Shown here: positions 43,642 through 52,684 of the stretch, piece after piece
Position numbering within the stretch: the stretch's first letter is position 1
Layout of the letters: every line of letters begins with the position of its first letter
From: Colimorpha_A sp045540115
GTDB lineage: Bacteria > Bacillota > Clostridia > Oscillospirales > CAG-272
Reading direction: 5' to 3'
DNA length: 64,000 bases
Assembly (NCBI GenBank): GCA_045540115.1
Contig: JAZQGR010000109.1
Span: forward strand, 13,763-77,762
Translations under genes and position numbers: made by a program
Notes under the pieces: model-generated
Seen by the model: the letters and a program-made list of their open reading frames with translations, nothing else
Databases searched by the model: none
Told to the model about the DNA's origin: nothing

Positions 43642-44937
43642 TTACCATCCCGAGGGAACAAGCTTACCAGTTAGCACGTTGTTCTTTATCGGATCAACGT
43701 ACTTACCGTTATGCAGAATGACGAGCCACGATTCGGTCTTGGATCCGTCCTTGTGAAGCGGATCGGTCTTTTCGCCGTTAAATCGAACCTCAAAATGGAG
43801 GTGATAACCTGTTGACGAACCGGTAGAGCCAACGTAACCTATAACCTGTCCGCGCTTTACTTTCGCACCGACGCTGACGGCTCTGCTCGACATGTGAGCA
43901 TAACAGGTCGATATCTTTCCACCATGGTCAATAATAACGTAATTGCCGTAGCTGCTGTTATACTTGGAAACGATAACCGTTCCGTCATCAGCTGCATAGA
44001 TCTTATCACCCGCGATGTCTCCCGAGCCGGGTCCGACAATATCGATTCCCTGATGGAAATCTCTCTCACCGAACACGATACGCTTGCCATAAGGGGAGCT
44101 GATACGCTTATTCACGGGATCAACAGGCCAAAGAAGCTTTTTGTTTGCATCGGCAAGCTGCTGCTCCTGATACTTCTTGATGAGAGCCTCAAGCTCCTTA
44201 TCGAGCTGTTTTTCGAGCGCAAGGGCTTCTTTTTGAACCTTTTCGTACGCCTTTTGGTCGCTCTTCAGCTTCTTAAGCTGCGCTTCAGCCTCGTCGAGAC
44301 TCTTCTGAAGTTCCTTTTCGGATTCAGCCTGATAAGATCCAAGCTCAAGCGTCTGCTTCTTAGCGTCCTCGATCGTTGCCTTCATCCTGTTAAGATCAGT
44401 TATTTCAGCCTCAAGATCCTCAAGCATCTTCTGCTCGTATGTAATTATCGAGCCTATGTGGTCGACTCTTGTAAGGAAGTCGAGCAAGCCCTCGGAATCG
44501 AAGAGTATTTCAAGATATCCCTTCGTTCCGTCCTCATAAGAGTGACAGATGATCTCAAGGAAATCCTTATATTTATTTGCTATGCTCTGCTCTCTTTCAT
44601 AAATCTTGGTTTCAGTCTGATTTATCAGGAGCTCATATTTTTCGATAAGATCCTTTGTATCAGAGATATTATTTCTCAAATTGCTGATCTTAAGCTCTAT
44701 CTGCTCAACGATACCGAGATAATTTTCAATATTACCCTTCAGCGTATTGAGCTTGCTGTTTGCGTCAGAAATCTTTTTGTCGTTAGCGGCAATCTTATCC
44801 TCAAGCTTTTTGATATCAGCCTCAGTTACGTTCGCGGCATCAGTCACAAGAATATTATGGGGCATATAAGTCGCCATAAATACAGACAGCAACGAAAAGA
44901 CAAGAACCGACGAAATAATTTTAACGATTTTTTTCAT
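43642..44937 (-). CDS. M23 peptidase with coiled coil (EnvC/PcsB-like FtsEX partner)
   Basis: 431 residues: signal peptide or anchor (~1-35), a long Lys/Glu-rich coiled coil (~38-265), then a LytM domain with zinc ligands H295 and D299 (HQGID), H348 in YAHMS and H379-x-H381 (YHLHFE). The architecture matches the murein hydrolases or activators that dock on FtsX through their coiled coil. Because the LytM zinc residues are intact, it is probably a hydrolase itself. It sits 18 bp downstream of ftsX. ~40 residues between HFE and the C-terminus are a small insertion relative to short LytM domains. Confidence 0.88.
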   Translation of the reverse strand: MKKIVKIISSVLVFSLLSVFMATYMPHNILVTDAANVTEADIKKLEDKIAANDKKISDANSKLNTLKGNIENYLGIVEQIELKISNLRNNISDTKDLIEKYELLINQTETKIYEREQSIANKYKDFLEIICHSYEDGTKGYLEILFDSEGLLDFLTRVDHIGSIITYEQKMLEDLEAEITDLNRMKATIEDAKKQTLELGSYQAESEKELQKSLDEAEAQLKKLKSDQKAYEKVQKEALALEKQLDKELEALIKKYQEQQLADANKKLLWPVDPVNKRISSPYGKRIVFGERDFHQGIDIVGPGSGDIAGDKIYAADDGTVIVSKYNSSYGNYVIIDHGGKISTCYAHMSSRAVSVGAKVKRGQVIGYVGSTGSSTGYHLHFEVRFNGEKTDPLHKDGSKTESWLVILHNGKYVDPIKNNVLTGKLVPSGW

Positions 44938-44955
44938 CCTATTTTCCTTTAAGCA

Positions 44956-46374
44956 TTATGCTTTCAAATTCTTTCTTATTGATATCATACTTCCAATAAG
45001 TCCAGTAAGAACTCCAATGATGATACAACCGAAGAAGATAAGCACTCCGATCTCAGAGAAAGGAACGATCTCAATCATATTGAGATCAGCTCCGACCATC
45101 TTGTGCACGTAACCGTATGCATACCATTGCACAAGGAACGAAACGCAACCGGAGAAGGCGCCTATAATAGCACCCTCAAGTTGGAACGGAAGAGCAATAA
45201 ACCATTTTGTTGCGCCGAGATATCGCATAATGGATATCTCTTCACTTCTACTCGCAACAGCGAGCTTTATTGTGTTAATAATCACAAATATGCTGACAAT
45301 GAAAAGAATTACCATAAACCAAGAGAAGATAACTATGACTCCGCTCTTAAGGTTTTCTATTGTCTTTGCGATATCCGCGCGGCAACGCACCTTATCTACG
45401 CCCTCGATTCCCTCGATCTGAAGCTCAAGAGCTTCGACCTGAGAATTATCGGTATAGGTAACGATAAACGTGTCGGGGAAAGGATTATTGCTTTCGGAAA
45501 GGAAGGACTGAAGTCCCGGATAATCCTTATATTTATCAAGCTGATCCTTTAGAGTTTCTTCCTTTGAAACGAAGGTGACGCCGTCTTCCGCAACGTTATC
45601 GAGAAGCTCGAGCCTGTCTTCAACGTGCGTGAGCTTCAAAGCAGCATCTGTAGGAAGCGGAGCGGTCTCAGCGCCATTAGAATCGTACGCGAGAGTAAAC
45701 TCATCAAACTCGGGCATTGTGCTCCACATAGCGTAGAAGGTTATCCTTCCGCCCTTGACGTCGTCCTCGTCGATAATATACTGCTCGCCCGTTATAGTTC
45801 CAGTTGAACCGTCGGGGCTGAGGGACCATCCGAGAAAATTGAGAGTAGGATTCTTTGGAGCAGGAGCCTCGGGGAACGTCAGAGTTGATCCGACCTCGTA
45901 TTTTACGCTTTCCGGCTCCATCTGACTGTCGAGAGCAACGCCGTTAACGTTATAGCTTGCAGTAAACTTTTCTTCGCTTGGCTTGTTTTCCCAGACAGCG
46001 TAGAAGCAGATTTCTCCCGCTATTGCATCTGCAGGGTTTACAACGTATTCGTCGCCCGCCTTATACATTACCTCTTCACCACCAGGAACGGTCGTCCATC
46101 CGAGGAAGGTATTGCCTTCGGACACAGGCCCCTCAGGAAGAGTACGCGTATCGCCTTCCTTATACGTAGCATCGGAATAAACGAAAACGACTATTTCGTT
46201 CAAGTCACCGATTGAATTAAGGTTTCTATTAATATTGATAAGGAGCATAGAGAAACAGCCCATTACGATAAGGCAGGAAAGAAGCACGATAACGGACGCT
46301 ATCGTCATCATTCTGTTTCTCCACATACCCTTGAATGCTGAGGAAATGAAAAATGACGGTCTATACCTTCTCAT
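44956..46374 (-). CDS. ftsX: Cell division protein FtsX with InlB/Flg_new repeat insertion
   Basis: FtsX is the permease-like partner of FtsE that passes ATP energy to cell-wall hydrolases. The N-terminal cytoplasmic part and first membrane segment (~22-46), and the C-terminal three-segment core (~344-465, with SRSEEISIMRYLGAT) are normal. The extracellular loop is abnormal: normal sequence stops near residue 68 (NEIVVFVYSDA) and resumes near 246 (LKLTHVEDRLELLD...VTFVSKEETLKDQL). Between lie two InlB/Flg_new-type repeats, each with FLGW and ending FYAVW or FYAMW, plus the start of a third (FTLAYDSNGA). Total 472 residues against ~300 usually. Its GGAGG site and 14-bp overlap with ftsE are ordinary. 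Confidence 0.92.
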   Translation of the reverse strand: MRRYRPSFFISSAFKGMWRNRMMTIASVIVLLSCLIVMGCFSMLLININRNLNSIGDLNEIVVFVYSDATYKEGDTRTLPEGPVSEGNTFLGWTTVPGGEEVMYKAGDEYVVNPADAIAGEICFYAVWENKPSEEKFTASYNVNGVALDSQMEPESVKYEVGSTLTFPEAPAPKNPTLNFLGWSLSPDGSTGTITGEQYIIDEDDVKGGRITFYAMWSTMPEFDEFTLAYDSNGAETAPLPTDAALKLTHVEDRLELLDNVAEDGVTFVSKEETLKDQLDKYKDYPGLQSFLSESNNPFPDTFIVTYTDNSQVEALELQIEGIEGVDKVRCRADIAKTIENLKSGVIVIFSWFMVILFIVSIFVIINTIKLAVASRSEEISIMRYLGATKWFIALPFQLEGAIIGAFSGCVSFLVQWYAYGYVHKMVGADLNMIEIVPFSEIGVLIFFGCIIIGVLTGLIGSMISIRKNLKA

Positions 46375-47047
46375 TGAACATTCCTCCGACTCTATCGCTG
46401 GTTACGACTCCGTTTTCGATAGTCACAACGCGCTGATGGAAATAGTCAACAAGCTGCTTTTCGTGTGTAACAACGATAACGGTCTTGTTTTTTCTGTGAA
46501 TTTTTATGAGCAGATTCATTATTTCAAGGCTTCGCTTCGGGTCAATGTTACCCGTCGGCTCGTCCGCGATTATCGTTTTCGCATTATTCGCGAGAGCTCT
46601 TGCGAGCGCAACTCTCTGCTGTTCACCGCCCGAAAGCTGATTTGGGAAGCATTTCATCTTATCCTTGAGCCCAACGATATCAAGAACCGTACTAACTGTT
46701 CTCTTTATCTTTGCTTTAGGCTCTCCAACGATCTCCATAGCAAACGCGACGTTTTCATAAACAGTCATATCGGGGATCAGACGGAAATCCTGAAAAACAA
46801 CACCGATGCGGCGTCTGTAATAAGGAATCTTTCGCTCGGGCATATTGACAAGGTCGAATTCATCCACGGTGAGGGAGCCGTCGGTAATAGTCTCCTCGCG
46901 TGTAAGAAGCTTAGTAAGCGTAGACTTACCGGCACCTGACGCACCGACGATAAAAACGAATTCTCCGTCGTTTATCGTAAGGTCTACGCCGTCAAGAGCA
47001 ACCGTGCCGTTATCGTATATTTTTTTGACGTTTTTGAATTCAATCAT
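46361..47047 (-). CDS. ftsE: Cell division ATP-binding protein FtsE
   Basis: 228-residue ABC ATPase: Walker A GASGAGKST, Q-loop VVFQDFRLI, signature LSGGEQQRVALARAL, Walker B IIADEPTGNIDP and the switch His in VVTHEKQLV. The start MIEFKNVKKIYDNG at 47047 matches homologues though a ribosome binding site is not obvious. First gene of ftsE-ftsX-M23-ctpA. Confidence 0.96.
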   Translation of the reverse strand: MIEFKNVKKIYDNGTVALDGVDLTINDGEFVFIVGASGAGKSTLTKLLTREETITDGSLTVDEFDLVNMPERKIPYYRRRIGVVFQDFRLIPDMTVYENVAFAMEIVGEPKAKIKRTVSTVLDIVGLKDKMKCFPNQLSGGEQQRVALARALANNAKTIIADEPTGNIDPKRSLEIMNLLIKIHRKNKTVIVVTHEKQLVDYFHQRVVTIENGVVTSDRVGGMFNEKV

Positions 47048-47107
47048 AACGCAAATATCGACTTTCGTAATTAAAGTTGAAAACATGCCTTAGCAGTTAC
47101 GCAAAAG

Positions 47108-47136
47108 CCGGAGCAGCGGTTTTTACCGCTCCTCCG
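47108..47136 (-). terminator. Probable terminator of the PucR-type regulator gene
   Basis: CGGAGGAGCGG / CCGCTGCTCCG on the minus strand with one mismatch, loop TAAAAA, followed by GCTTTTG. The T-run is short. Confidence 0.55.
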
Positions 47137-47160
47137 AGTTTCGTTTTAGTCAAATGTCTA

Positions 47161-48246
47161 TTAGAATTTCGAGGGCTTGGACGTAAGATACATCTTAACC
47201 ATAAGTGCAACCTTGAAGGTAATCGCGTGCTCGAACTCACGAAGGTCAAGACCTGTGAGCTTGCGAACCTTTTCAAGGCGGTATACGAGGGTATTTCTGT
47301 GTACGAAGAGCTTACGGGAAGTCTCCGATACGTTAAGGTTATTCTCGAAGAAGCACTGGATAGTCATAAGCGTTTCGCGGTCAAGGCTCTCAAGAGATCC
47401 CTTCTTGAATACTTCCTGAAGGAACATTTCGCAAAGAGTAGTCGGTAGCTGATAAATAAGTCGACCGATACCGAGATTTTCGTAGCTTACGATATTCTTT
47501 TCGGTATCGAATACCTTGCCAACCTCAATCGCCACCTGCGCCTCCTTGTAGGAGCGGGCAAGGTCGCGAATGTTTTCAACGGCGGTACCAATACCGACCG
47601 AAACCTTTGTATAGAACTCTGCTCCGAAGGTGTCAACTATGCTCTTTGCAAGCTTTTCGATCGATTTCATATCGACAGAGGGCTTTACCTCTTTAACGAG
47701 AGCGATATCATTTTCGCCGACGCTGATAACGTAGTCTTTGTTCTTATCGGGGAACATATTCTGAACCATCTGATAAGGAACGATCTCGTTCTTTCCGTGG
47801 AACTTGATAAGAAGCACGATACGAACGACGTCGTTCGAGAAATGAAGCTCCTTCGATTTGGGATAGATATCGGTCGGAAGAATATTGTCAAGGATAACGT
47901 TCTTAATGAACGATGCCTTGTCATACTTGTCGTCATAAAGGCTCTTTACGCTGCTGAGGGATACGGCAAGAATAGAAGCAAGGCGCTCAGCCTGCTTGTC
48001 CTCGCCCTCGACAAATACGATAAACTCTGCCCGAATGCCGGTATCAAGAGGACGATAGGTATATCCGCCGGTCATAACGGTATCAGAGGTATATGAGAGC
48101 TCATCACGGATCCCCTGACGGATGCCTCCGATCTTCGTTAAATCACTGCAGGAGATGATGATGCCGTTATTGTCAATAACGCCTATAACGCGGTCAACAG
48201 CGTCCTTCATCTGATGAATTATTCCCTGGAACAAGCGGTTAGACAT
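47161..48246 (-). CDS. PucR/CdaR-type regulator
   Basis: 361 residues. The N-terminal third (VDRVIGVIDNNGIIISCSD, then YTYRPL) looks like a sugar-diacid/PAS-like sensing domain, the middle is a GGDEF-like region of the kind found in CdaR proteins (KVSVGIGTAVENIRDLARSYKEAQVAIEVG), and the C-terminus is the PucR helix-turn-helix (FFENNLNVSETSRKLFVHRNTLVYRLEKVRKLTGLDLREFEHAITFKVAL). The target genes are unknown; it lies between rsmE and ftsE. GGAGGG precedes the ATG. Confidence 0.82.
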   Translation of the reverse strand: MSNRLFQGIIHQMKDAVDRVIGVIDNNGIIISCSDLTKIGGIRQGIRDELSYTSDTVMTGGYTYRPLDTGIRAEFIVFVEGEDKQAERLASILAVSLSSVKSLYDDKYDKASFIKNVILDNILPTDIYPKSKELHFSNDVVRIVLLIKFHGKNEIVPYQMVQNMFPDKNKDYVISVGENDIALVKEVKPSVDMKSIEKLAKSIVDTFGAEFYTKVSVGIGTAVENIRDLARSYKEAQVAIEVGKVFDTEKNIVSYENLGIGRLIYQLPTTLCEMFLQEVFKKGSLESLDRETLMTIQCFFENNLNVSETSRKLFVHRNTLVYRLEKVRKLTGLDLREFEHAITFKVALMVKMYLTSKPSKF

Positions 48247-48281
48247 AATTTGCCCTCCAAAATTGATTGTTTAGTAGATAC

Positions 48282-49013
48282 TTATATGCCAAGCTCATAA
48301 TAGAGCGATAGACACGATAAAACAAAAGTCGGCGCTGTCTCGCAGCGGAGTATACGCTGACCGAGGCCCGTAAGAAGAAGTCCCTTTTCTTTTGCAAGGA
48401 GCGCTTCCCGCTCGGAGAAACCGCCCTCGGATCCAACGATAACTGCAATTTCATTCGCGCCTTTATTTAGAAGCTGACCAATCGGAATGGTCCCTTCCGC
48501 CTCATAGCAGAAGAGCGGCAGGTCACATTTAAGCGCCTCATCAAGCATTTTTTCGTAGGTTAGGATCGGCGTTACGGAAGGAACTATTCCCCGCCCACAC
48601 TGTTTTGCAGCCTCATAGGAGATTCGGTTAAGACGCTCGAGCTTCTTATCGAAGCTGTCACCCGCTTTAGCAATACATCTTTCGCTCATAAACGGCGTAA
48701 CGGAATAAGCACCGCACTCAACTGCCTTCTGAACGACGGTATCAAGCTTGTCACCCTTTGGCAAAGCAATATACACTTTTATCTTAACCGGGGACTCTGT
48801 AAGGCACATCCCCTCCGAAATGACCTCGGCAATTACCTCGCTGTCAGAAAAAGAAACAAGCTTACAGCTAAGTAAAACCCCGTCGGGCAAACAGACCGAT
48901 ATCTCCTCTCCCTTCTTCATTCGGAGAGAACGAGAAATGTGGAAGGCATCTTTTCCGCTTATAGTAACCGTATTTCCACAATATGCGTCCGAGTCAACAA
49001 AAAATCTCTGCAT
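48282..49013 (-). CDS. rsmE: 16S rRNA (uracil1498-N3)-methyltransferase RsmE
   Basis: 243 residues with PUA-like N-terminus (MQRFFVDSDAYCGNTVTISGKDAFHISRSLRMKKGEEI region) and a SPOUT methyltransferase end, IVGSEGGFSEREALLAKEKG and LGQRILRCETAPTFVL. The ATG at 49013 is where homologues begin; the in-frame codons 39 bp upstream are less likely. Confidence 0.93.
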   Translation of the reverse strand: MQRFFVDSDAYCGNTVTISGKDAFHISRSLRMKKGEEISVCLPDGVLLSCKLVSFSDSEVIAEVISEGMCLTESPVKIKVYIALPKGDKLDTVVQKAVECGAYSVTPFMSERCIAKAGDSFDKKLERLNRISYEAAKQCGRGIVPSVTPILTYEKMLDEALKCDLPLFCYEAEGTIPIGQLLNKGANEIAVIVGSEGGFSEREALLAKEKGLLLTGLGQRILRCETAPTFVLSCLSLYYELGI

Positions 49014-49082
49014 AAACGAAAAGCCACCCGCATCTGACATCATTTCGGTCAATATCGCATAATACGATATATCTTATTTTAT

Positions 49083-49111
49083 ATAATACATTAATTTTGC
49101 ATATTTGTCAA
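49083..49111 (-). promoter_or_regulatory. Promoter of rsmE
   Basis: On the minus strand TTGACA, 17-bp spacer, TATTAT. Confidence 0.75.
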
Positions 49112-49195
49112 GTTTTTTATCGCGTTTTTTGTAAAAAAAAACGAAACGTATATAACATATCAACAAAAAACGCCCTGAATTATGTACTATTAGAA

Positions 49196-49226
49196 TAAAA
49201 AGCACCCGTGTCTGCACACGAGTGCT
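49196..49226 (-). terminator. Terminator of cmk-plsC-ispH/rpsA
   Basis: AGCACTCGTGT / ACACGGGTGCT on the minus strand followed by TTTTTA. Confidence 0.88.
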
Positions 49227-49239
49227 TAAAGTTATTTGA

Positions 49240-51243
49240 TTATTCCTCGACGGGAGCCTCAGCTTCTTCAGCAATTGTCTCAGTAGCCTCGAGAAGAGTA
49301 CGCATCGAAAGGCTGATCTTGTGGTTCTCTTCATCGATTGCGGTGATCTCAGCGTTAACAATGTCGCCAACAGAAAGAACATCGGAAGGAGCGGCGATCT
49401 TCTTATCAGTGATCTGGTAGATATGGATAAGTCCATCAACGCCGGGAACGACCTCAGCGAATGCTCCGAAGGGCATAAGGCTGACGATCTTCACCTCAGC
49501 AACGTCACCTACCGAATACTTGGAGGTAAATACGTTCCAAGGGTTGGTCTCCTCGGTCTTGTAGCCAAGAGAGATACGCTTAGCTTCAGCATCAAATTCC
49601 TTAACGAATACTTTGATAACCTCGCCAACGGATACTACGTCAGCAGGGCTCTTGATTCTGGTCCAGGAAAGCTCGGTTCTATGTACCATACCGTCAACTC
49701 CGCCGAGATCGACGAATGCACCGTAAGAGGTGATAGACTTAACCTCGCCCTCGTACTGCTTGCCAACTTCTACGTTTGCCCAGAAATCAGCCTCAAGCTG
49801 TTTTCTTACTTCATTCTTTACCTTGCGGATAGAAGCTACTGCGCGCTTTCTGTCTTCACGTACTTCAATGATCTTAGCCTGCTGAACAGTTCCGAGGAGC
49901 TGGTTAAGGTCATAATCCTTAGGAGTTCCGGTCTGCGATGCGGGAACGAAGATGCGGTTTCCGTCATAATTAAGAAGAACACCGCCCTTGATTACTTCGC
50001 ATACGGTACCTTCGATAACTGTGCCGTCATTGTAAGCATCGAGGATCTTAGTGAAGCGGAGCTTATTGTCTATTCTCTTCTTAGAGAGAGTAGCAACGCC
50101 GTCGCGGTCACTAACCTTGATAACGACTGCCTTGATCTCGTCACCGGGCTTAAACGCCTCGGTGAGCTTAAGGGTAGGATCGTCTGTTACTTCGTCGTAT
50201 GCGATTATGCCGGTAAACTTAGCGCCGAGGTCGACGTGAAGCTCTCCGGAAGAAACAGATGTAATAACACCCGTTACCGTTTCTCCTGTATTTAAAGTTT
50301 TCAGCGAGCCCTCAAGCATTTCCTCGAAGCTCTCGCCAGCGGTTCCTTCCGCCACTGTGTTTTTGGTCTCAAGTTCGCTCATGTGTTTTATAACCTCCTG
50401 TATTATCCCGCCGGGTGTTGATGCCCCAGCGGTTATTCCCACCTTTGAGAAGGGTGAAAACTTAATTAATTCAAGCTCCGACGTGCTCTCGATGAAAAAA
50501 GTATTTGCAAGTTCTTTCTTCGCTGTTTCGTAAAGCTTATTTGTGTTGGAGCTGTTTCTGCCACCGACTATCAGCATAAGATCCGATTCCTTGGCAAGCT
50601 TTGCCGCCTCGGTCTGCCTTTTCTCGGTAACACTGCATATTGTATCAAATATTATCGGATTTGTACATACCTTTTTGAGTTTTTTTTGAGTTTTTTTCCA
50701 TTTGTCGGTATTTTGTGTCGTTTGAGCTACCGCAATTGTGGAAAAAGCCCTCAAATCGAGCCCTTCAGCATCCTCAGGTGACGATATAACGACTGCATCG
50801 CTGTTAGCATAGCTGACAATTCCCTTCACCTCCGGGTGTGTTTCGTCGCCAAAAACGACGAGACGGTCGTAATCATTTCCCGATACTATCTTGTGAATTT
50901 TCTTTACGTAAGGACAGGTCAAATCGCAGACCTTAAAAAACGGATTCTGCTTTTCAAGGGATAAAAGCTTATCGGTAACACCCTTTGTCGCGCCATGTGT
51001 TCTTATAACAATGGTGCAGGGATTTTCAGAAGACGTCCTCTCAAATATGCCGTTAAAGTTACTCTCATCAATTACCGAAACGCCGCGTTCTTCAAGCTCA
51101 TTTACAATGTGCTTATTGTGAATAAGCGCGCCTACGGTATAGATCTTACCGTTTTTAGGATCTCTCGTCAGCTCGTAAACCTTTTCTACCGCCCTTGATA
51201 CGCCGAAGCAAAACCCTGCGCTCTCCGCTACAGTTATCTTCAT
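49240..51243 (-). CDS. ispH: Fusion of IspH (HMBPP reductase) and ribosomal protein S1
   Basis: 667 residues. Residues 1-288 are IspH, the 4Fe-4S enzyme that makes IPP and DMAPP in the last MEP-pathway step; its cluster cysteines C12, C110 and C203 and the VAQTTQN and GGRNSSNT motifs are present. After a short Glu-rich linker, residues ~318-645 hold four S1 RNA-binding domains (for example GEVKSITSYGAFVDLGGVDGMVHRTELSW). This same fusion is known in Clostridia. It overlaps plsC by 4 bp in the cmk-plsC-ispH order. Whether the S1 half serves the ribosome is not shown by sequence. Confidence 0.95.
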   Translation of the reverse strand: MKITVAESAGFCFGVSRAVEKVYELTRDPKNGKIYTVGALIHNKHIVNELEERGVSVIDESNFNGIFERTSSENPCTIVIRTHGATKGVTDKLLSLEKQNPFFKVCDLTCPYVKKIHKIVSGNDYDRLVVFGDETHPEVKGIVSYANSDAVVISSPEDAEGLDLRAFSTIAVAQTTQNTDKWKKTQKKLKKVCTNPIIFDTICSVTEKRQTEAAKLAKESDLMLIVGGRNSSNTNKLYETAKKELANTFFIESTSELELIKFSPFSKVGITAGASTPGGIIQEVIKHMSELETKNTVAEGTAGESFEEMLEGSLKTLNTGETVTGVITSVSSGELHVDLGAKFTGIIAYDEVTDDPTLKLTEAFKPGDEIKAVVIKVSDRDGVATLSKKRIDNKLRFTKILDAYNDGTVIEGTVCEVIKGGVLLNYDGNRIFVPASQTGTPKDYDLNQLLGTVQQAKIIEVREDRKRAVASIRKVKNEVRKQLEADFWANVEVGKQYEGEVKSITSYGAFVDLGGVDGMVHRTELSWTRIKSPADVVSVGEVIKVFVKEFDAEAKRISLGYKTEETNPWNVFTSKYSVGDVAEVKIVSLMPFGAFAEVVPGVDGLIHIYQITDKKIAAPSDVLSVGDIVNAEITAIDEENHKISLSMRTLLEATETIAEEAEAPVEE

Positions 51244-51842
51244 ATTGAGTCTCCAAGCTCGGTTATCTTCGAGAAGATATATTCGGCGGATTTCTTGTGA
51301 TCCTCTCCGCCGTTTGAAACGGCATTAAGCTCATCACAGGAAATTTCCTTTCCTATGATAATAGTCGTCTTGCGGAAAAGGCGAACCTTATAATCCTTAA
51401 CCTTGATATAAACGGGAAGCACTGCGACCTCCGCCTTATGCGCGATCATAGCGCATCCGAATTTGACATTAGTAGTCTTAGGATCAACGCCCTTATGACG
51501 GGTTCCCTGAGGGAACATCATGATCGACTCGCCTTCCTTAAGCATATTGATCGTCTTTCTGATCGTTGCAACGTCAGCACCCTTTCTGTCGACCGCAAAG
51601 GCACCGAGTGCCTTGAGGAGCAGATTGAGAATCGGAATACGCATAAGCTCCGCCTTCGCCATATATTTGGGATTATGCTTGATTGCAGCACCGATAACGA
51701 TAGGATCGAACATCGACATGTGGTTTGCGCATATCAAGTAAGCCTTGTCAGGACGCTCGTTTTCCGCGCCGATAACTCTCACTCTCCAGAGTTTACGGAT
51801 AAGACCTGCGAGGAGAAACTTAGCCTTAGAGTAAAAGCTCAT
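51240..51842 (-). CDS. plsC: 1-acyl-sn-glycerol-3-phosphate acyltransferase
   Basis: 200 residues. The acyltransferase motif NHMSMFDP (HX4D) and FPQGTRHKG, plus VPVYIKVKDY near the end, make phosphatidate from lysophosphatidate at the membrane. ATGA overlaps tie it to both cmk and ispH. Confidence 0.92.
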   Translation of the reverse strand: MSFYSKAKFLLAGLIRKLWRVRVIGAENERPDKAYLICANHMSMFDPIVIGAAIKHNPKYMAKAELMRIPILNLLLKALGAFAVDRKGADVATIRKTINMLKEGESIMMFPQGTRHKGVDPKTTNVKFGCAMIAHKAEVAVLPVYIKVKDYKVRLFRKTTIIIGKEISCDELNAVSNGGEDHKKSAEYIFSKITELGDSI

Positions 51843-52507
51843 AATATCTTACTCCTAATAATCGCAAGCGCAGCCTCAACGGTTCCTTCTCTGTCAAGCT
51901 CGGAATTATCAAGAACAGTAGCATCGGGAGCCGCAACTGCAGGAGCGACCTTGCGCGTAGAATCGTTTCTATCCCGAGCGAGCATTTCGCTTTCTACCGC
52001 TTCAATCGTCGTTTCAACGCCCTTTGCGGTAAGCTCAAGGAAACGACGCTTTGCGCGTGCCTTTTCGTTTGCGCAAAGGAAAATCTTAACGTCAGCGTCA
52101 GGAAGGATCACGGTACCGATATCGCGTCCGTCCATAACAACGTTATTGGCCTTTGCCATATTCCTCTGAAGGTCAAGAAGGAAGGCTCTGACCTCCGGAA
52201 TAGCTGAAACGACCGACGCCGCCATCGAAATATTCGGCATACGAATCTCAGTGCTTACGTCCTTGCCCGAAAGATAAACGTGCTGAGTGCCGTCATCTGC
52301 GTATCCGAGCGATACGTCAACGGAAGGAAGAAGCTTGATGACGCTTTCGCTGTCAGAAGGATCTACTCCGTTTTCAGTAACACAAAAGGCAATTGTGCGG
52401 TAAAGCGCTCCCGTATCAACGTAAATATATCCGAGTCTGCGCGCTATTTCCTTTGCAAGATAGCTTTTTCCTGCGCCTGCAGGACCGTCAACCGCTATAT
52501 TTATCAT
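51839..52507 (-). CDS. cmk: Cytidylate kinase
   Basis: 222 residues. P-loop GPAGAGKSYLAKEIA, YVDTGALYR, MDGRDIGTVILPDADVKIFL and RNDSTRKVAP are canonical for (d)CMP kinase. The ATG at 52507 follows a GGAG at proper distance; the GTG at 52510 is too close. First gene of its operon. Confidence 0.95.
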   Translation of the reverse strand: MINIAVDGPAGAGKSYLAKEIARRLGYIYVDTGALYRTIAFCVTENGVDPSDSESVIKLLPSVDVSLGYADDGTQHVYLSGKDVSTEIRMPNISMAASVVSAIPEVRAFLLDLQRNMAKANNVVMDGRDIGTVILPDADVKIFLCANEKARAKRRFLELTAKGVETTIEAVESEMLARDRNDSTRKVAPAVAAPDATVLDNSELDREGTVEAALAIIRSKIL

Positions 52508-52548
52508 CACATTCTCCGATCAGGCTTGTTTTGTCAAACATCTTGTTT

Positions 52549-52577
52549 ATTGTACCACATATCATAAATTATTTCAA
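52549..52577 (-). promoter_or_regulatory. Promoter of cmk operon
   Basis: On the minus strand TTGAAA, 17-bp spacer, TACAAT with an upstream TGG. Confidence 0.75.
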
Positions 52578-52628
52578 GTATAATCGCGAATTTATTTTTC
52601 AACTTTTATTAAAATGATATATCGTTTA

Positions 52629-52657
52629 TTGACATTGTCGTTTCAGTGTGTTATACT
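52629..52657 (+). promoter_or_regulatory. Promoter of hisS
   Basis: Perfect TTGACA, 17-bp spacer, TATACT with an upstream TGT; 27 bp before the ATG, leaving no room for a T-box leader. Confidence 0.85.
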
Positions 52658-52684
52658 GTTGACATCATAATTACGGAGAAAACT

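Noticed and set aside
49321..50295. Plus-strand open frame opposite ispH-rpsA
   Set aside because: Lies antisense to the S1 domains and shows no motif.
52511..52684. T-box leader before hisS
   Set aside because: The promoter -10 lies only 27 bp before the start codon, leaving no room.
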